Shown piece by piece: positions 33,572 to 41,108 of a DNA stretch of 64,000 nucleotides (the first letter of the stretch is position 1; each line of letters begins with the position of its first letter). Location: the NCBI GenBank assembly GCA_021800275.1, contig JAJYZB010000001.1:1-64000 (forward strand). Direction: 5' to 3'. Both the position numbers and the translations under genes were made by a program. Under the pieces are notes generated by a model that saw nothing but the letters and a program-made list of their open reading frames with translations, made no database searches and was not told the DNA's origin. The stretch comes from a bacterium (GTDB taxonomy: Bacteria; Vulcanimicrobiota; JABDET01).

Positions 33572-34553
33572 TTGAGTTATGATAAAACAGAGCATAAAAA
33601 CAAAACCATTAAATGCCCTATTTGCAATAAAGCTGACAAAGAGATTGAAAGTCTAATTGACAGTTATATTTCCCCTTTTAATGGCCAAAAATATGAACTT
33701 TATTACTGCTTAAATTGCAGCCTAAAATGGTGGGAACCATTAAAAATGCTTCAAAATTTTTACGAACAAGAAGGTTACGAAGGGTATCAGTCCTTCCATA
33801 TGGGACTTAATGATGAAATCGGAGAAAATCAAAAGTTATTTTTAAAAACAGCCCCTGCTAAAATAGGGAAACTTCTTGATGTGGGCTGCGGCGATGGTAT
33901 TGATTTTGATAGAAAAAGCATTGATGTTGCTCAAGAAAAAAGGTTATTAAAAAACACCTTTGCTATGTCACTTGAACAGTTTGTGTTGTATTCAGAAAAG
34001 AACAATTTAAAGTTTGAAGTAATCACTATTTTTGAAGTGCTTGAACATCAAGATGAACCAAGTAAATTTATAAAAACGCTAAGCCACATGGATATATAGC
34101 AGGCACCGTCCCAAATAGAGAAAGGCTATTTGCTTTACAGGAACGAAAAGAATCTATTGGGGATTTTCCCCCTCATCATTTTTTGTGGTTTAATAAAAAT
34201 TCGCTTCAAACCCTTTTTAAAGAAAATGACTTAAAAGCGAAAATTTCCTTTATACCCCGTAAAATTGAAGATTACGCCGCTTTCCTAGAAAGTATGCTTT
34301 TAGGCAGTTTCTCTAAAAACTTAAAACTTTTTTTAAAAAAAAGTTGTGCCAGATGATAATTTATCTAAATTAAACCTTGAGAGCATTTCAAATACAAACA
34401 CTGACAAAAAATTTTTACTTCATTTTATCAAACTATTAAAGAATACTAGAAACATGATTTTCTTTCTCCCAGCTCTTTTACTATATTTACTTGTAAATAT
34501 TCAGAAATCGAAAGGTAATTATTTATATTTTCATGCTCAGGAATGTTATTTCC
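33572..34553 (+). pseudogene. decayed SAM-dependent methyltransferase with N-terminal zinc ribbon
   Basis: The first frame starts at TTG 33572 behind GGGGGGAGGG. It encodes a zinc ribbon (CPICNKAD...YYCLNCS) and the SAM loop LLDVGCGDG, but motif II follows at once (IDFDRKSIDVAQ), so about 15-20 residues are missing. After FEVLEHQDEPSKFIKTLSHM a frameshift gives a stop at 34099. The next frame carries GYIAGTVPNRERLFALQERKE and PPHHFLWFNKNSL, typical of the class I fold end, and a second frameshift near 34345 leads to PDDNLSKLNLESI. The gene ends in a join to IS-like DNA near 34555. Such enzymes are often found in polysaccharide clusters. Confidence 0.82.
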
Positions 34554-34567
34554 ATGCCAAAACGTCT

Positions 34568-34611
34568 CCCCCTCTTTTTTCCCCTAGCCCTCCTTCCTAA
34601 TTCAACTCAAT
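34568..34611. repeat. inverted repeat arm (partner 39463-39508)
   Basis: A pyrimidine-rich 44-bp stretch (CCCCCTCTTTTTTCC to AATTCAACTCAAT) matches the reverse complement of 39463-39508 apart from a few mismatches and small gaps. The two arms bracket the block with IS remnants and the AAA+ operon. Confidence 0.75.
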
Positions 34612-34745
34612 TGTTGATGGTTCAACTGTTATCCTTGAAAAAATACTGTCTCCGTCTCGTCTGGATACACTCCTGCCTCAATTTCAGTTCTCACATAACT
34701 GGCTGGCACTGGATCCTCTAATATTTTGTATGCATAATTTTGAAA

Positions 34746-34970
34746 ACTTTTGCCGCATCATCAATCACAGCGATTAACATCCATTTTCCCCTGTGTCAAA
34801 CCAGTCACGAAAAGACCCATCGGACTGAACCAGCATCCCTGCCATGGGCTTCCAATCCCATACTCTTCCTTGAGCTTATCTCGAACATGAAGGGTGTTCA
34901 TCCCCTTCCAAGAACCTAGCACTAAATCCCGAATCTTTTCATCAATCTCTGGCTTTAATTTGTTGTGGGG
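34746..34970 (-). pseudogene. ISNCY-like integrase fragment
   Basis: Reading the minus strand through several frames gives LKPEIDEKIRDLVLGSWKG, MNTLHVRDKLKEEYGI, then QSDGSFRDWFDTGENG and LIAVIDDAAKVF. The pattern QxDGSxxDWF...LxxxIDDA is the catalytic part of ISNCY-type DDE transposases, with two of the acidic residues. It has at least two frameshifts and no ends. The IS21 remnant begins directly after it. Confidence 0.65.
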
Positions 34971-35018
34971 TTCCTTCCCTCTATTTTGATGAGAAACCCC
35001 TAAAACGCCTCACTGTGG

Positions 35019-35411
35019 GTGAATCGAGATTTAGGAGAAACCCCTCTAGAACGGTTTCAGCGGGAAAACCCCTCTCTTCGTCCTCTCCCCTCCGTGGAAC
35101 CCACGGCTTTGTTTCCTCGAGAACCCCGCCAAATCTCTTCAGATGGCTGTCTCCATTATGGAGGAAATCGCTATCCTGTTTCTATGAAACTGGCGCTTCA
35201 AGAAGTTTGGATAGACTCCATCTTTGGACGAGACCTGCAGGTCTATGCCAAAACTGGAGAACTCCTTTTGATCCTTCCTCTTAGTCTTTCCAAACAAACG
35301 AAGCGCCCTCTCCATCCAGAACATGAAGTTGTGAATCAGGCTTATCAAGAAAAAAGAAAACAAAAAAAGGGAGCTGGCAGAAAAAGCTTCAAAAAGCAGT
35401 CTGAGTTATGA
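35019..35411 (+). pseudogene. istA: C-terminal part of IS21-type IstA transposase
   Basis: Residues GETPLERFQRENPSLRPLP, SSDGCLHYGGNRYPVS and LHPEHE are the usual IstA C-terminal domain. The helix-turn-helix and DDE core are missing; the 5' side is joined to ISNCY-like sequence near 35000. The istB frame follows with overlap. Confidence 0.85.
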
Positions 35412-35427
35412 AGAATATCTAGCCCTT

Positions 35428-36144
35428 TTGTTTGAGGAAGAGCTTCGGGAAAAAACGGAACGCAGTGTGAAAACGAAAATTCAGAAAGCCAAATTCCCTT
35501 TCGTGAAAACCCTGGAACAATTTGATTTTTCTTTCCAGCCCAACTTAAACGAAAAAGAAGTGCTTCGACTGTCTTCTCTCACTTTTCTTGAGCAGGGAGA
35601 GAACCTCATTTTCTTAGGTCCCCCAGGGGTGGGAAAAACACATTTGGCTGCTGCTTTTGGAGCCAAAGCCTGCCAGGCAAGATACCGCGTTTTGTTCACC
35701 ACCATGGAAGCGCTGCTCGAAGACCTTCTGCTTTCGGTTCGAGAAGGAACCATTCATTCCAAACTATTATCGTATTCAAGACTTGACCTTTTGATTTTGG
35801 ATGAATTAGGATATACTCCCATTCCTAGAGAACAGGCTCATCTTTTGTTTCGTCTGGTCTGTTCTCGGTATGAAAAAGGGTCTCTCATTATCACCAGCAA
35901 TTACAATTTTGAAGACTGGGGAAAAATCTTTGAGGATTCAGCCGCTGCCAGCGCCATTGTGGATCGGCTGGTGCATCATGCGAATCTTTTTTTCATCAAT
36001 GGGTCCAGTTACCGTTTAAAGAACAAATTAAAGAAAGGAAGTTCAATTTCTCTGGAAGAGGGGAAAAAGGAAAGAAAGGAGGAGCCAGAAGGAAAAAACG
36101 ACGCTGCAGGAAGCCGCAGGAAATCGGTTTTAAGAGTGGGATGA
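35428..36144 (+). CDS. istB: IstB-like ATPase of IS21 family
   Basis: ATPase of about 238 aa that helps IstA during IS21 transposition. Walker A is LGPPGVGKTHLAAAFG, Walker B is DLLILDELGYTP, and the sensor block SLIITSNYNFEDWGKIF is intact. The frame is open further upstream (SSLSYEEYLALLFEEEL), but no ATG is present, so the true start is lost or depends on re-initiation from istA; TTG 35428 is the first possible start codon. The C-terminal 30 residues are rich in Lys, Glu and Arg. It is probably part of a dead element because istA is truncated. Confidence 0.8.
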   Translation: MFEEELREKTERSVKTKIQKAKFPFVKTLEQFDFSFQPNLNEKEVLRLSSLTFLEQGENLIFLGPPGVGKTHLAAAFGAKACQARYRVLFTTMEALLEDLLLSVREGTIHSKLLSYSRLDLLILDELGYTPIPREQAHLLFRLVCSRYEKGSLIITSNYNFEDWGKIFEDSAAASAIVDRLVHHANLFFINGSSYRLKNKLKKGSSISLEEGKKERKEEPEGKNDAAGSRRKSVLRVG

Positions 36145-36560
36145 CCGGGATAAGAGACCTGGACAAAAGGAAGATTTTCCTTCGTTTTCTTTAAATCCGA
36201 AACGTTTAAGGAAATCAAATTCAACGCATCAGGGACCCATGATTTTCTAAAACTCAACCTGAAATATGAAGTTGAGAAATGACAGTAAATTTTGCTCAAA
36301 AAAGGAAACAGGAGGTGAGATCAAAAAATGAGGTTAACAGTGATTCTCTCTCTTCTTAAAAAAGAAACAAAAAATGAATTATAAAAAGAAGGAAAACTAA
36401 GAGACAAAATCAAGAAAAAAGGGGAGTCAGTTTTAGATGATCGTTAGGGGTCAATTCTCGATGATCGTTTACAGAAGCAGGCTAACGTAGTCATGAGGAT
36501 TGAGAGAAGACGCCGTTGGAAAGCCTAGGAGAAGTGTTCTTTTGGAAAGGGCCAGACTTG

Positions 36561-36583
36561 ATGGGCAACAACAGGTTGCCCAT
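36561..36583 (-). terminator. stem-loop directly after the AAA+ gene
   Basis: A perfect 9-bp inverted repeat (ATGGGCAAC-AACAG-GTTGCCCAT) starts one base after the AAA+ gene stop codon. There is no T-run after it on the minus strand, so it is a possible transcript-end or stabilising hairpin, not a classic intrinsic terminator. Confidence 0.45.
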
Positions 36584-36584
36584 G

Positions 36585-39005
36585 CTAGATCCAGCCATTT
36601 CTCTTAATCATGTCCTTGATGAGTTTTCCCATATGATCTTCTCGAACGATGTCCCGTAGATTTTTTCGTGTTTCTCTAGTGACTTGTTTAATCAGTTGGG
36701 TCTCCTCAGTGCTAAATCCAAGCTTTGATTCGTCAACAAGATAAACGAGAAGAAGAAATTCCTCGTAAGGCTTTTCTCCTGATGCCTTGAGTCTTTTTTC
36801 GTAGCTAAGCAAGTTTATAGTGAATCGTGTTTGTTCGGCTTCCCGGAAGAGAAAAGCAATAAAATCCTTCTTATCTTCATAACTGCCAAATGCGGAAGAG
36901 GCGGCTTTTGCTCGCCACTGATGAATGCTACTATCCACGATCCCTTTTAATTCTCCCCATGTTGCGAGGACGGAATTTTTCACTACTGCCAGTAGCTCAG
37001 AAGCGCTGATCTCAAACCCAAGCTTCTTTTCTTTTAAAATCTTCAAAAACAAGCGTTCTCGCTGATGACTATCGGGTGGCAGGACAAGGAGATGTGCGTC
37101 AATTCTGCCAGGGCGTGTTATGGCACGATCAATTCTCTCGAAATAATTCGTGGCTATTAGGAAGATGATGTTTTTTTTATCTCGCAAGCTGGTTAATTTT
37201 GTCAGCATACTTGGGGTCATCAGCTGGAAAATGTCGCTTTGAGTTCTGTAATTTTCAGAATCTCGATCCAAAATCAGTCGGTCAATTTCGTCGAAAAGAA
37301 TGATGGTACTGTCCTGCTCTTCAAGAGCTTGAAAAATATCCTTGGCTCTTGCCTCCACTCCTGCCTCACCTAAAAGAGCAAAATCACTAGGGCTGACAGA
37401 TATATATTTCCACCCCAGGGCCTCTGAGATTTTCTTACCGATGCTTGTTTTCCCAGTTCCCGGCGGTCCATAGAGTAACATAGAATAACGTCTGTCGTCG
37501 GCGTTTCCTGATTCAAGGGGCTCAAGGAATTCCTTCCGGATTCTCCGATAAACCCGATAGCGAACATCTTCCTTCAAGGATTTTAGAGGCTCATTTTCCT
37601 CCCAATCCTTGAGCCAGTATGCAGATGGTTTGAGTGCGGATGACTGCTGGTGTGTTTGGCTCGATGGGGAGGCTTCATTTTGCTTCGTTTCTCTCCGAAT
37701 TTTTTCGACTATCTTTTTGTCCATGGATGGTGGAGCGACAGCCAAAAGTTTACTTTGTTCCAGCAAGGACCGGGCGAAGTATCTTCTTAAGGCGATCTCG
37801 TAGCCCCCCAAAAAAATTAAGCGGTGGGCGGTATGATAGAGGTGAATTCTGTCAAAGAGACCGACATGTTCATCGCTCCATCCCGCGAATTCAATTTCTT
37901 CCTCTTCAATCTTCTCACTTGTTTTCCCTTTGTTCATTTGTTGTATTGACAATTCAGCGTAGATATTAAACAGATCCACGTACTTTCCAAAATATTCCAT
38001 GCCCGGCGTTTCTTGATCAAGTGCGTAGCACACATGAAGTAATGAAATTGCGGCCTCTTCAGAAGCGGGCAGATAAAGATAAGATACAGAACTCACAACC
38101 ATTGGGATAGTGGAAATATGAAGAGAAGATAGATTCGAAGCTCTTTGTTTGATGGTTTCAAATACTCTATCAACGATCGTAGATGGAACACCAGATTTCT
38201 CACATTCGAGGAGGCCGTCGAGCGCAAAAATCAATTCCGCGAGATCGAAAGGTGTACCAGGGCTACGGGCATAAGATAAATGCACATGCAACCGCTCTGT
38301 TAAGTATTGCTTCACAAGCTCGAGGTTTATTTCTACCGGGACCCCACATTTTTCTAGCACATTGCGAAGCCGGACGATCCTGGATAGGACATAGGGATGG
38401 GGGCGTGGGTTTTGCCCTCCTGGGATAATAACGTCTCCATCAAAACAAAGGGCTTTGTCTGCGTCACGCGGGTACGACGTAGCATTCTTGACAACTTCTT
38501 TTGCTTTTTCTTGGAGCTTCAATGAAAATTTGTCAAAATCTCCTTCGTCAATTTTTGGAAATGGAATCAACCCTTTCTTTATGGCAAGAAAGACTCTTAG
38601 TAGTGCCAGAATTGTAAAGGGGTCATCGTATCCAAACGCAGGCGAAAAGGTAAGAAATCCCTTCTGTTTCTTGTCCATAAGTTCCGATGCTTTAATTAGA
38701 CTTTTGACACAGCAGTGCACAAATTCCGGAAATTTATCCAATGCTCGTGTCTTTTTCATTCCACTGGGGTAGTACGTTGTGGGGTCGACTGCCCCACTGG
38801 TAATGCCTAGTGCATACATGACGGCCGCTTGTGTGGCAAATGAATAAAAGCCTGTTGGAGGGGATAGCGGTTTACCGTGGATGAGCTCCATAGGAAAGTT
38901 CAAAAGATAAGCGCGATTATTCAAGAGGCATTGAAACATATCCAATACCTTGGTTTGCGCTTTTTCGATTTTCTCGATATCGGTTTTGATAGTGTGGTAG
39001 TCCAT
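36585..39005 (-). CDS. AAA+ ATPase with large novel N-terminal helical region
   Basis: Protein of about 806 aa. Residues 1-460 are mostly helical with repeated short blocks such as GFYSFATQAAVMYALG, FVHCCVKSLIKASEL and DDPFTILALLRVFLAI that could form an alpha/alpha toroid-like or helical-repeat domain; I do not recognise it. A charged linker (about 440-475) leads to a classic AAA ATPase domain: Walker A YGPPGTGKTS, Walker B IILFDEIDRL, sensor-1 IATNYFERID, and arginine fingers in RPGRID. A helical tail follows. It should be an oligomeric remodelling ATPase. No protease, nuclease or membrane domain is visible. It lies 44 bp after a 98-aa gene in a two-gene operon with its own promoter, between IS remnants, and its codon use looks less AT-rich than its neighbours. 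An in-frame TTG nine bases upstream is a possible alternative start. Function unknown. Confidence 0.85.
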   Translation of the reverse strand: MDYHTIKTDIEKIEKAQTKVLDMFQCLLNNRAYLLNFPMELIHGKPLSPPTGFYSFATQAAVMYALGITSGAVDPTTYYPSGMKKTRALDKFPEFVHCCVKSLIKASELMDKKQKGFLTFSPAFGYDDPFTILALLRVFLAIKKGLIPFPKIDEGDFDKFSLKLQEKAKEVVKNATSYPRDADKALCFDGDVIIPGGQNPRPHPYVLSRIVRLRNVLEKCGVPVEINLELVKQYLTERLHVHLSYARSPGTPFDLAELIFALDGLLECEKSGVPSTIVDRVFETIKQRASNLSSLHISTIPMVVSSVSYLYLPASEEAAISLLHVCYALDQETPGMEYFGKYVDLFNIYAELSIQQMNKGKTSEKIEEEEIEFAGWSDEHVGLFDRIHLYHTAHRLIFLGGYEIALRRYFARSLLEQSKLLAVAPPSMDKKIVEKIRRETKQNEASPSSQTHQQSSALKPSAYWLKDWEENEPLKSLKEDVRYRVYRRIRKEFLEPLESGNADDRRYSMLLYGPPGTGKTSIGKKISEALGWKYISVSPSDFALLGEAGVEARAKDIFQALEEQDSTIILFDEIDRLILDRDSENYRTQSDIFQLMTPSMLTKLTSLRDKKNIIFLIATNYFERIDRAITRPGRIDAHLLVLPPDSHQRERLFLKILKEKKLGFEISASELLAVVKNSVLATWGELKGIVDSSIHQWRAKAASSAFGSYEDKKDFIAFLFREAEQTRFTINLLSYEKRLKASGEKPYEEFLLLVYLVDESKLGFSTEETQLIKQVTRETRKNLRDIVREDHMGKLIKDMIKRNGWI

Positions 39006-39049
39006 GCTTATCAATTGAGAAAATTGATTGCCGAAGAAACTTTCGTCAA

Positions 39050-39346
39050 TTATTCATCGTTTCTCTTTTCCGAAAGATAAATATCGTCTTCTTCCTTTTG
39101 TAGAAGGGTTTCGCCTTTTAGTATTCTGTCGAAATCTACCTTTTTGAGCTTTATCAAACATTTTCGCTTTTCTCTTAATAGCGAGACCAGGGGGGATTTG
39201 TCAGTACATAAAATCTGAACTCTTACTTTGGGTTTTTCTTCGCATTTTGTTCTTAACATCACCAACACGATGATGCTTTTTCCTGTCATTCCTTCATACT
39301 CGCCCTCGAACCAGAATGCTAGCTCTTCATTTCTCTCATTACCCAT
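39050..39346 (-). CDS. small protein of unknown function, partner of the AAA+ ATPase
   Basis: Protein of 98 aa with no family I recognise. It starts MGNERNEELAFWFEGEYEG, has a hydrophobic strand (KSIIVLVMLRTK), a second strand (KVRVQILCTDKSPLV) and a charged C-terminal helix ending in EKRNDE, which suggests a small soluble alpha/beta fold. ATG 39346 has GGAGGTG five bases upstream, a strong site. An in-frame upstream extension of 15 residues lacks one. It is the first gene of the operon; 44 bp separate its stop from the AAA+ start. It could be a substrate, adaptor or regulator for the ATPase. Confidence 0.75.
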   Translation of the reverse strand: MGNERNEELAFWFEGEYEGMTGKSIIVLVMLRTKCEEKPKVRVQILCTDKSPLVSLLREKRKCLIKLKKVDFDRILKGETLLQKEEDDIYLSEKRNDE

Positions 39347-39375
39347 CTTACACCTCCGATTGAAAATGAATTGCG

Positions 39376-39405
39376 AGTATAGCCCCTCCACGCGGTTTGC
39401 GGCAA
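39376..39405 (-). promoter_or_regulatory. sigma70-type promoter of the AAA+ operon
   Basis: On the minus strand TTGCCG (39400-39405) and TATACT (39376-39381) are 18 bases apart. Transcription would start about 39369, leaving a short leader of roughly 20 bases before the ribosome site at 39350-39357. Confidence 0.5.
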
Positions 39406-39431
39406 CTTTCTACGACTTGGCCGATTTTCCT

Positions 39432-39578
39432 CCTTGGCAGACTCGTCTGTTATTCCCAAGCGATTGAGCTGAATTAGGGAGGAGGGGCTGGGGAGGAAAA
39501 AAGAGGGGGGGATGACATAATCGCGTGGTAAAAGGGGTGACATTTTTGCGTGGGAATTACACCTTGGCAGACTCGTCT
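39432..39578. repeat. cluster of IS-end-like repeats
   Basis: The 17-bp word CCTTGGCAGACTCGTCT occurs at 39432-39448 and 39562-39578. Between them lie the inverted repeat arm 39463-39508 and two related 23-bp units at 39508-39530 and 39533-39555 (18 of 23 positions equal; both contain TGACAT and GCGTGG). Such repeated units are typical of transposase-binding ends. I cannot name the element; the nearest transposase pieces are ISNCY-like at 34746 and rve-type at 39864. Confidence 0.65.
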
Positions 39579-39601
39579 TCCCATATCTGAAAGCGTCTGT
39601 C

Positions 39602-39860
39602 AAGGGGTACTGTAAAATTTTTTCTTTTTTTTCATTTTTTCCAACACAGGAGTTGGGGTTTGGGGAGCATCTTTTTTCCCCTTATCCTTTCTTTTCTCCT
39701 GGTGGATATTCATTTTTTTCTTAATTTCTCTCTTCTTCCATCTCCTTTTACTTCATCTATTCTATCCCTCCAAGTTCCGCCGGCCTCCTTTTGTGTCAAT
39801 ATAGAATTGGACAGATTTTGGATCTAGATGCAGGGATAATAGAAAGAGGAGGGCGGAGAA
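39602..39860. other. non-coding pyrimidine-rich stretch
   Basis: I see no gene here. The + strand is rich in T and C runs (TTTTTTCTTTTTTTTC, CTTTTCTCCTGG, CTCTCTTCTTCC) with no open frame above 60 codons. It lies between the IS-end repeats and the truncated transposase and is probably decayed mobile-element DNA. Confidence 0.5.
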
Positions 39861-39863
39861 GGG

Positions 39864-40154
39864 AGCAATCAGGGACAGTTGACAATTCATGCGGATCGAG
39901 GTCCTGCCATGAGGTCAAAAGCGGTGGCTTTCTTGTTAGCTGACCTGGGGATAACCAAAAGTCACAGCCGCCCTTATGTGTCCAATGACAATCCTTTTTC
40001 AGAAAGTCAGTTTAAAACCTTGAAGTATCGTCCTGAATTTCCAGAGCGGTTTGTGAAAAAATTGCCAGAACCACCCTTAGTTCCCCAAGCGGTTTGGATC
40101 AATCCTCCAATCTTAAACAACCAGGAGGGGGTGAAAAATAACCGATCTTTTTAA
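39864..40154 (+). pseudogene. C-terminal fragment of an rve/DDE integrase-type transposase
   Basis: Residues QLTIHADRGPAMRSKAVAF, LGITKSHSRPYVSNDNPFSE and FKTLKYRPEFPERF match the last part of the DDE core, with the second Asp in HADRG and the Glu in NPFSE. The C-terminal VPQAVWINPP is the usual family end, but about 60 residues between PERF and this end are missing. The 5' half is absent. About 15 bp downstream, TGTCTCAAACTTATTGACAG resembles an IS right end of such elements. Confidence 0.8.
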
Positions 40155-40189
40155 ACAAAAAAATGTCTCAAACTTATTGACAGGTTCCG

Positions 40190-40487
40190 TTCTGCCATCA
40201 GAAAATTGTTTAAGTTATTCAGCTGCAGCTCGAATATCCTCGATAAGTTTTTTCGATTCAAGCCGCATACAGTGTTATTCTTGAAGCTTGTAGATCATTC
40301 ATGATATTTTTTCTCTCTATTCCTCTTTGTTCCTTTTACGGCTCTTACCTCTCTATTTCTATTTTATTCAAAAACAGAACCTAAGTCTCCACCCATTCTA
40401 TAGATTTGCTCAGCGTAAAATTTATCTTTGCAAAAAATATTTTTTTCGCATGAAATATGAATAAAACCTGTAAAATCCCCTGTATTT
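40190..40487. other. intergenic region without recognisable gene
   Basis: This AT-rich stretch between the transposase fragment and leader copy R6 has no supported open frame. Immediately before the leader, the words CCTGTAAAATCCCCTGTATTT resemble the upstream flank of the other leader copies only over about 15 bp. Confidence 0.45.
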
Positions 40488-40573
40488 TTGACACTCTTTT
40501 GACAAGGGTGTGTTAGACTGTGAGCAGTGGTTGATTTCAGCCTTAAAATCTGATAGAATAAGGAGAAAAGAGA
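40488..40573 (+). promoter_or_regulatory. leader element copy R6, the most complete with its gene
   Basis: TTGACACTCTTTTG and the first stem are intact. The second stem differs in sequence but still pairs: GGTTG-ATTT-CAGCC. AAGGAG stands eight bases before the ATG of the coiled-coil gene. This copy shows the arrangement before the deletions seen in copies R4 and R5. Confidence 0.6.
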
Positions 40574-40969
40574 ATGGCATTAAAACACGAAAGTTTAGAA
40601 ATGAGGGTGAGTAAAGTGGAAGGCGAAGTTGAAGGGTTAAAAAGTTTAACGGTTCAGATCTTTCACGAGCTGAGAAGCCTGAGAGAAGAAATGAATCAGC
40701 GGTTTGCCCTGTTAGAGCAGAAACTGATGGAAATGGGGCTGAAATTCGAACAGAAGTTTGTTGAGTTAGAAACAAAATTTCAGCAGAAATTTGACAAGCT
40801 TGATGAGAAATTCGATAAAATAGACCAGAAGTTTGCTGCGTTAGAGACAAAAATGGATCAGAAATTTGATCATTTAGAACGGAAGCTGGATCAGAAAACA
40901 GATCGCGTGTTCTGGTGGGTGATCAGCCTTTTAACAGCCCTCTGCATGGCTCTTTTCTTTAAACGCTGA
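40574..40969 (+). CDS. tail-anchored coiled-coil protein
   Basis: Protein of 131 aa. Residues 1-105 form a continuous coiled coil, first irregular (MRVSKVEGEVEGLKSLTVQIFHELRSLREEMNQRF), then built of 7- and 11-residue repeats (EQKFVELETKFQQKFD, EKFDKIDQKFAALETKMDQKFD). A single C-terminal membrane helix (VFWWVISLLTALCMALFF) ends in Lys-Arg, so the protein should be anchored by its tail in the inner membrane with the coil in the cytosol. It is the full-length member of a family with two deleted copies at 28126 and 29673 and a 5' scrap at 41031. It shares its leader with the nuclease-like coiled-coil genes. Function unknown; related small proteins are common as hypotheticals. Confidence 0.75.
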   Translation: MALKHESLEMRVSKVEGEVEGLKSLTVQIFHELRSLREEMNQRFALLEQKLMEMGLKFEQKFVELETKFQQKFDKLDEKFDKIDQKFAALETKMDQKFDHLERKLDQKTDRVFWWVISLLTALCMALFFKR

Positions 40970-41030
40970 CCCCTTCAACCCCTACCCTCTTGTCCTTCAA
41001 TTCGCTCTGAATCAGGGTATATAAAGAAGA

Positions 41031-41078
41031 CAGCATTAAAAGATGAAAGTCTGGAAATGCGGGTGAGTAAAAAGGATT
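41031..41078 (+). pseudogene. 5' scrap of a tail-anchored coiled-coil gene
   Basis: The 48 bases match the first codons of the gene at 40574 (GCATTAAAA, GAAAGT, GGTGAGTAAA) with a few changes, and then diverge. There is no leader and no start codon. It marks yet another lost copy just before the flippase gene. Confidence 0.7.
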
Positions 41079-41108
41079 ACGCCTGTTTCATGGAAAATCA
41101 GGGAATCA

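Larger units (their letters stand above)
35015..36473 (+). mobile_element. 5'-truncated IS21-family element
   Basis: The element has the istA end, istB, and a right terminus with two related 20-bp repeats around ATGATCGTT (36427-36446 and 36450-36470), ending ...GATCGTTTACA at 36473. Multiple terminal repeats with ATGATCGTT and an end of TGT on the other strand fit IS21. The left end is missing. About 280 bp between istB and the terminus hold nothing else I can identify. Confidence 0.75.

Noticed and set aside
35362-35369. Programmed -1 frameshift at an A7G run to make an IstA-IstB fusion
   Set aside because: The heptamer fits in the istA frame, but the -1 frame ends in a stop after 11 codons; istB is in the +1 frame.
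36009-36299. 96-codon minus-strand frame at the end of istB
   Set aside because: It is antisense to istB and the IS21 end, with no motif or ribosome site.
37634-37969. Plus-strand frames of 60-110 codons inside the AAA+ gene
   Set aside because: They mirror the coding frame of the AAA+ gene and have no start signals or motifs.
25604-40573. Leader copies as a CRISPR array or diversity-generating retroelement repeats
   Set aside because: Copies are kilobases apart with genes between, no cas genes and no reverse transcriptase are seen.
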